Below, piece after piece: positions 60,820-64,000 of a stretch of 64,000 bases of DNA; the first letter of the stretch is position 1; each line of letters starts with the position of its first letter. A program made the translations under genes and the position numbers. The stretch spans positions 2,728,001-2,792,000 of the forward strand of contig NZ_CP114283.1 of NCBI RefSeq assembly GCF_027107535.1, given 5' to 3'. Origin of the DNA: Streptomyces aurantiacus (GTDB lineage Bacteria; Actinomycetota; Actinomycetes; Streptomycetales; Streptomycetaceae). The notes under the pieces were generated by a model that worked only from the letters and a program-made list of their open reading frames with translations, had not been told where the DNA came from and made no database searches.

Positions 60820-61287
60820 ATGCAGACGACCATGACCCTCGCCGACCTCGCCGACCGCACCGGCCTCGACGTCCTCGGCCACCTGGAACGCCAGGTCACC
60901 ATCCCCGTCGTGGACGGGCTCCAGGCCCAGGGCGACCTGATCGTCGTCCCGTACGCGTTCCTCGCGCACAGCGTGGACCTGGACCCGGCCTTCTCGTCCA
61001 CCCGCTGGCAGGACGTCCCCGCCGAGGGCGTCGAGCTCCTCCGCAGCGCCGCCGGAGGAAACCCGCACACCCTCGTCGCCGACCCCGGCACCTGCCGGTT
61101 CACCACCGACGTCCGCGATCCCGTGGGGCTGGCGCTCGGCGCCCTCGAGACCACGGCCGTCGCCTACCTCATCCACCCCGAACACGGCGGCACCGGCATC
61201 GCGCCCGGCCGCTACGTCGTACGACGCCAGCGCGAACGGGCCATGGACCGCTCGGGGTGGCGCGGGAACCGGATGGTCGCCGACTGA
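60820..61287 (+). CDS. Unknown protein paired with the DUF6745 gene
   Basis: 155 residues from ATG 60820, behind AGAGGTG. No family was recognised. It starts with a helix (MTLADLADRTGLDVLGHLER) and is then beta-rich (DLIVVPYAFLAHSV, TAVAYLIHPEHGG, APGRYVVRRQRE). No membrane segment. Its position suggests a partner of the DUF6745 protein. Confidence 0.8.
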   Translation: MQTTMTLADLADRTGLDVLGHLERQVTIPVVDGLQAQGDLIVVPYAFLAHSVDLDPAFSSTRWQDVPAEGVELLRSAAGGNPHTLVADPGTCRFTTDVRDPVGLALGALETTAVAYLIHPEHGGTGIAPGRYVVRRQRERAMDRSGWRGNRMVAD

Positions 61288-61384
61288 CGCCCCGAGCGTC
61301 ACGGCCGCGGGCAGGACGCCCGGACCGGTGGCGCGGCAAGGTGCCCGCGTCGCCGGGGCCGGCGCAACTCCGGGCGCCGGACGC

Positions 61385-62452
61385 TCAGTTCACGGCGTCC
61401 CCCGGCCCGGTGGCCAGGGAACGCAGGGCATGCAGGTGGCCCTTGAGGGTGCCGACGTAGACCGTGCCGTCCACGACCGTGGGTGAGCCCACCCGGTCAC
61501 CGGCCGCGAACTTCCCGTGCGGCGCGCCGGTGGCCGCGTCCACGGAGTACAGGTGGTGATCCCACGAGCCGAAGTGGACCAGCCCGTCGGCCACCGCCGC
61601 CGAGGACGCCACGGCCCCGTCGGCGCGCACCCGCCACCGCGGCTCACCGGTCACGGCGTCCACCGCGTAGAGGTGGTGGTCCCAGCTGCCGCAGTACACC
61701 AGGCCGTCGGCGACCGCGGGGGAGGCGGTCGCGTAGTGACCGGTGCGGTACTCCCACAGCCGCCGGCCGTCGCGGGCGCCGACCGCGTACAGGCTGCTTC
61801 CGCTGCTGAGGAAGACGGTCTCCCCGGACACCGCCGGCGCCGACGCCTCGTTCCACTCGTGGCCGGTCGTGAACCGCCAGCGCCTCTCCCCGGTGGCCGC
61901 GTCCACGGCATGGAGACCTCTGTTGTCGCGCTCCCCGCCCACGTGCGCGTACACCACGCCGTCGGCCACGGTCGGGCATCCGAGCACCTCGCCGCCGGTC
62001 AGCTCCCATCGCTGCTCCCCGGTGGTGGCGTCGAGGGCCCGCAGGCCGTTCCCGTCGCCGATGTGCACCACCCCGTCGGTCACGGCGGCCCGCGCGCTCA
62101 CGGGCGCACCGGTGGCGGCCTTCCAGAGCTGCCGCCCCGTGAGCGCGTCCAGCGCGTACACGGAACCCGTCGCGTCGTCGCTGCCGAAGTGGACCACCGA
62201 GCCGGCCACCACCGGGGCCCGCGGACTGATCCGGTCATGACCGGTGACGAAGCTCCACCGCTGCTGCCCGGTGAGCGCGTCCAGCGCGTACAGCTTCGGC
62301 CCGCTGCTGACGTGCACGACGCCGTCCGACACGGCCGGCCTCGACATACCCCCGTGGCCCGTAGAGAAGCGCCACCGCTCCCTCGGCTCCGGCGACCCCA
62401 TCCGCCCCACCCCCGTCTCCGCCCCGTGGACCCGGTCGCGGCCCACCTGCAT
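61385..62452 (-). CDS. PQQ-type beta-propeller repeat protein
   Basis: 355 residues from ATG 62452; in-frame starts at 62527 and 62401 are also possible, none with a strong ribosome site. About eight repeats of ~40 residues follow the pattern VADGVVYxG..hxxLYAVDAxTGexRWxxxxG (for example LYALDALTGQQRWSFVTG and LYAVDAVTGEPRWRVRADG). This gives a PQQ/PknD-like propeller with no PQQ-enzyme catalytic part and no signal peptide. It is likely a scaffold or binding protein in the cytoplasm. It is divergent from argC. Confidence 0.85.
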   Translation of the reverse strand: MQVGRDRVHGAETGVGRMGSPEPRERWRFSTGHGGMSRPAVSDGVVHVSSGPKLYALDALTGQQRWSFVTGHDRISPRAPVVAGSVVHFGSDDATGSVYALDALTGRQLWKAATGAPVSARAAVTDGVVHIGDGNGLRALDATTGEQRWELTGGEVLGCPTVADGVVYAHVGGERDNRGLHAVDAATGERRWRFTTGHEWNEASAPAVSGETVFLSSGSSLYAVGARDGRRLWEYRTGHYATASPAVADGLVYCGSWDHHLYAVDAVTGEPRWRVRADGAVASSAAVADGLVHFGSWDHHLYSVDAATGAPHGKFAAGDRVGSPTVVDGTVYVGTLKGHLHALRSLATGPGDAVN

Positions 62453-62521
62453 GATCCCGCACCGGGGGCGGGTAGAGAAGAAGACGTCCAGGGACCCGAC
62501 CCGCCCTTCCGCGAGGCAGGA

Positions 62522-64000
<1,479 letters not shown>

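Overview
The window is chromosomal DNA from a Streptomyces-type actinomycete. GC content is very high with G/C in almost every third codon position, many starts are GTG, genes overlap as ATGA/GTGA, and lineage markers are present: a conservon operon, a Streptomyces-style infC-rpmI-rplT cluster, DUF1844, and a TTA codon used as a rarity. From memory, the gene order matches the S. coelicolor core region from about SCO163x down to SCO1579 (cvn9, betaine transporter, glnA4, infC, pheST, argC). No IS element, prophage, CRISPR array, tRNA or rRNA was seen.

Layout. 1-4 kb: a leftward operon of two DUF1989 proteins and a biotin-dependent urea/guanidine carboxylase (cut by the window edge), with a divergent TetR regulator. 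4-9 kb: the conservon cvnABCD plus a CYP157-like P450. 9-14 kb: an RluA-type pseudouridine synthase, an APC permease whose promoter carries the same operator-like palindrome as the carboxylase operon, an iron-box-controlled siderophore-interacting protein, and a 5'-3' exonuclease. 14-18 kb: a glycine betaine-type ABC transporter whose permease is fused to two tandem substrate-binding domains. 18-23 kb: XRE-cupin regulator, metal receptor-like protein, a TDT exporter with divergent LysR, and a frameshifted phosphotransferase gene. 22.7-29.4 kb: a gamma-glutamylation catabolic cluster (PuuD-type hydrolase, amine permease, FadR-type regulator, GlnA4-like ligase, aldehyde dehydrogenase, SDR), fitting ethanolamine or another amine as N source.

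29.5-38 kb: membrane DUF2510 protein, PLP-dependent alanine-racemase-fold enzyme, a two-gene operon of a giant Pro-rich membrane protein and a mycosin-like membrane protease, a class A beta-lactamase-fold protein, SseB-like protein and DUF1844. 38-46 kb: translation genes. infC appears to use an AUC start behind a long structured leader; then rpmI, rplT, an SpoU methyltransferase, a soluble PAS histidine kinase, and pheST. 46-57 kb: SpoIIE phosphatase, TPR regulator, Nudix hydrolase, 3-hydroxyacyl-CoA dehydrogenase, Tat-exported glycoside-hydrolase-like protein, DUF1918, a DMT transporter and MocR regulator whose start codons overlap head to head, and a phosphatase-fold protein lacking its catalytic His. 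57-64 kb: GH51 arabinofuranosidase, a DUF6745 gene pair, a PQQ-type beta-propeller protein, and the start of the arginine operon argC-argJ.

The strongest leads are the shared operator joining the carboxylase operon to a permease 8 kb away, the TTA codon in cvnC beside a P450 without the EXXR motif, the infC leader with AUC start, the MocR/DMT start-codon overlap, the tandem receptor domains in the betaine transporter, and the Pro-rich protein/mycosin pair.
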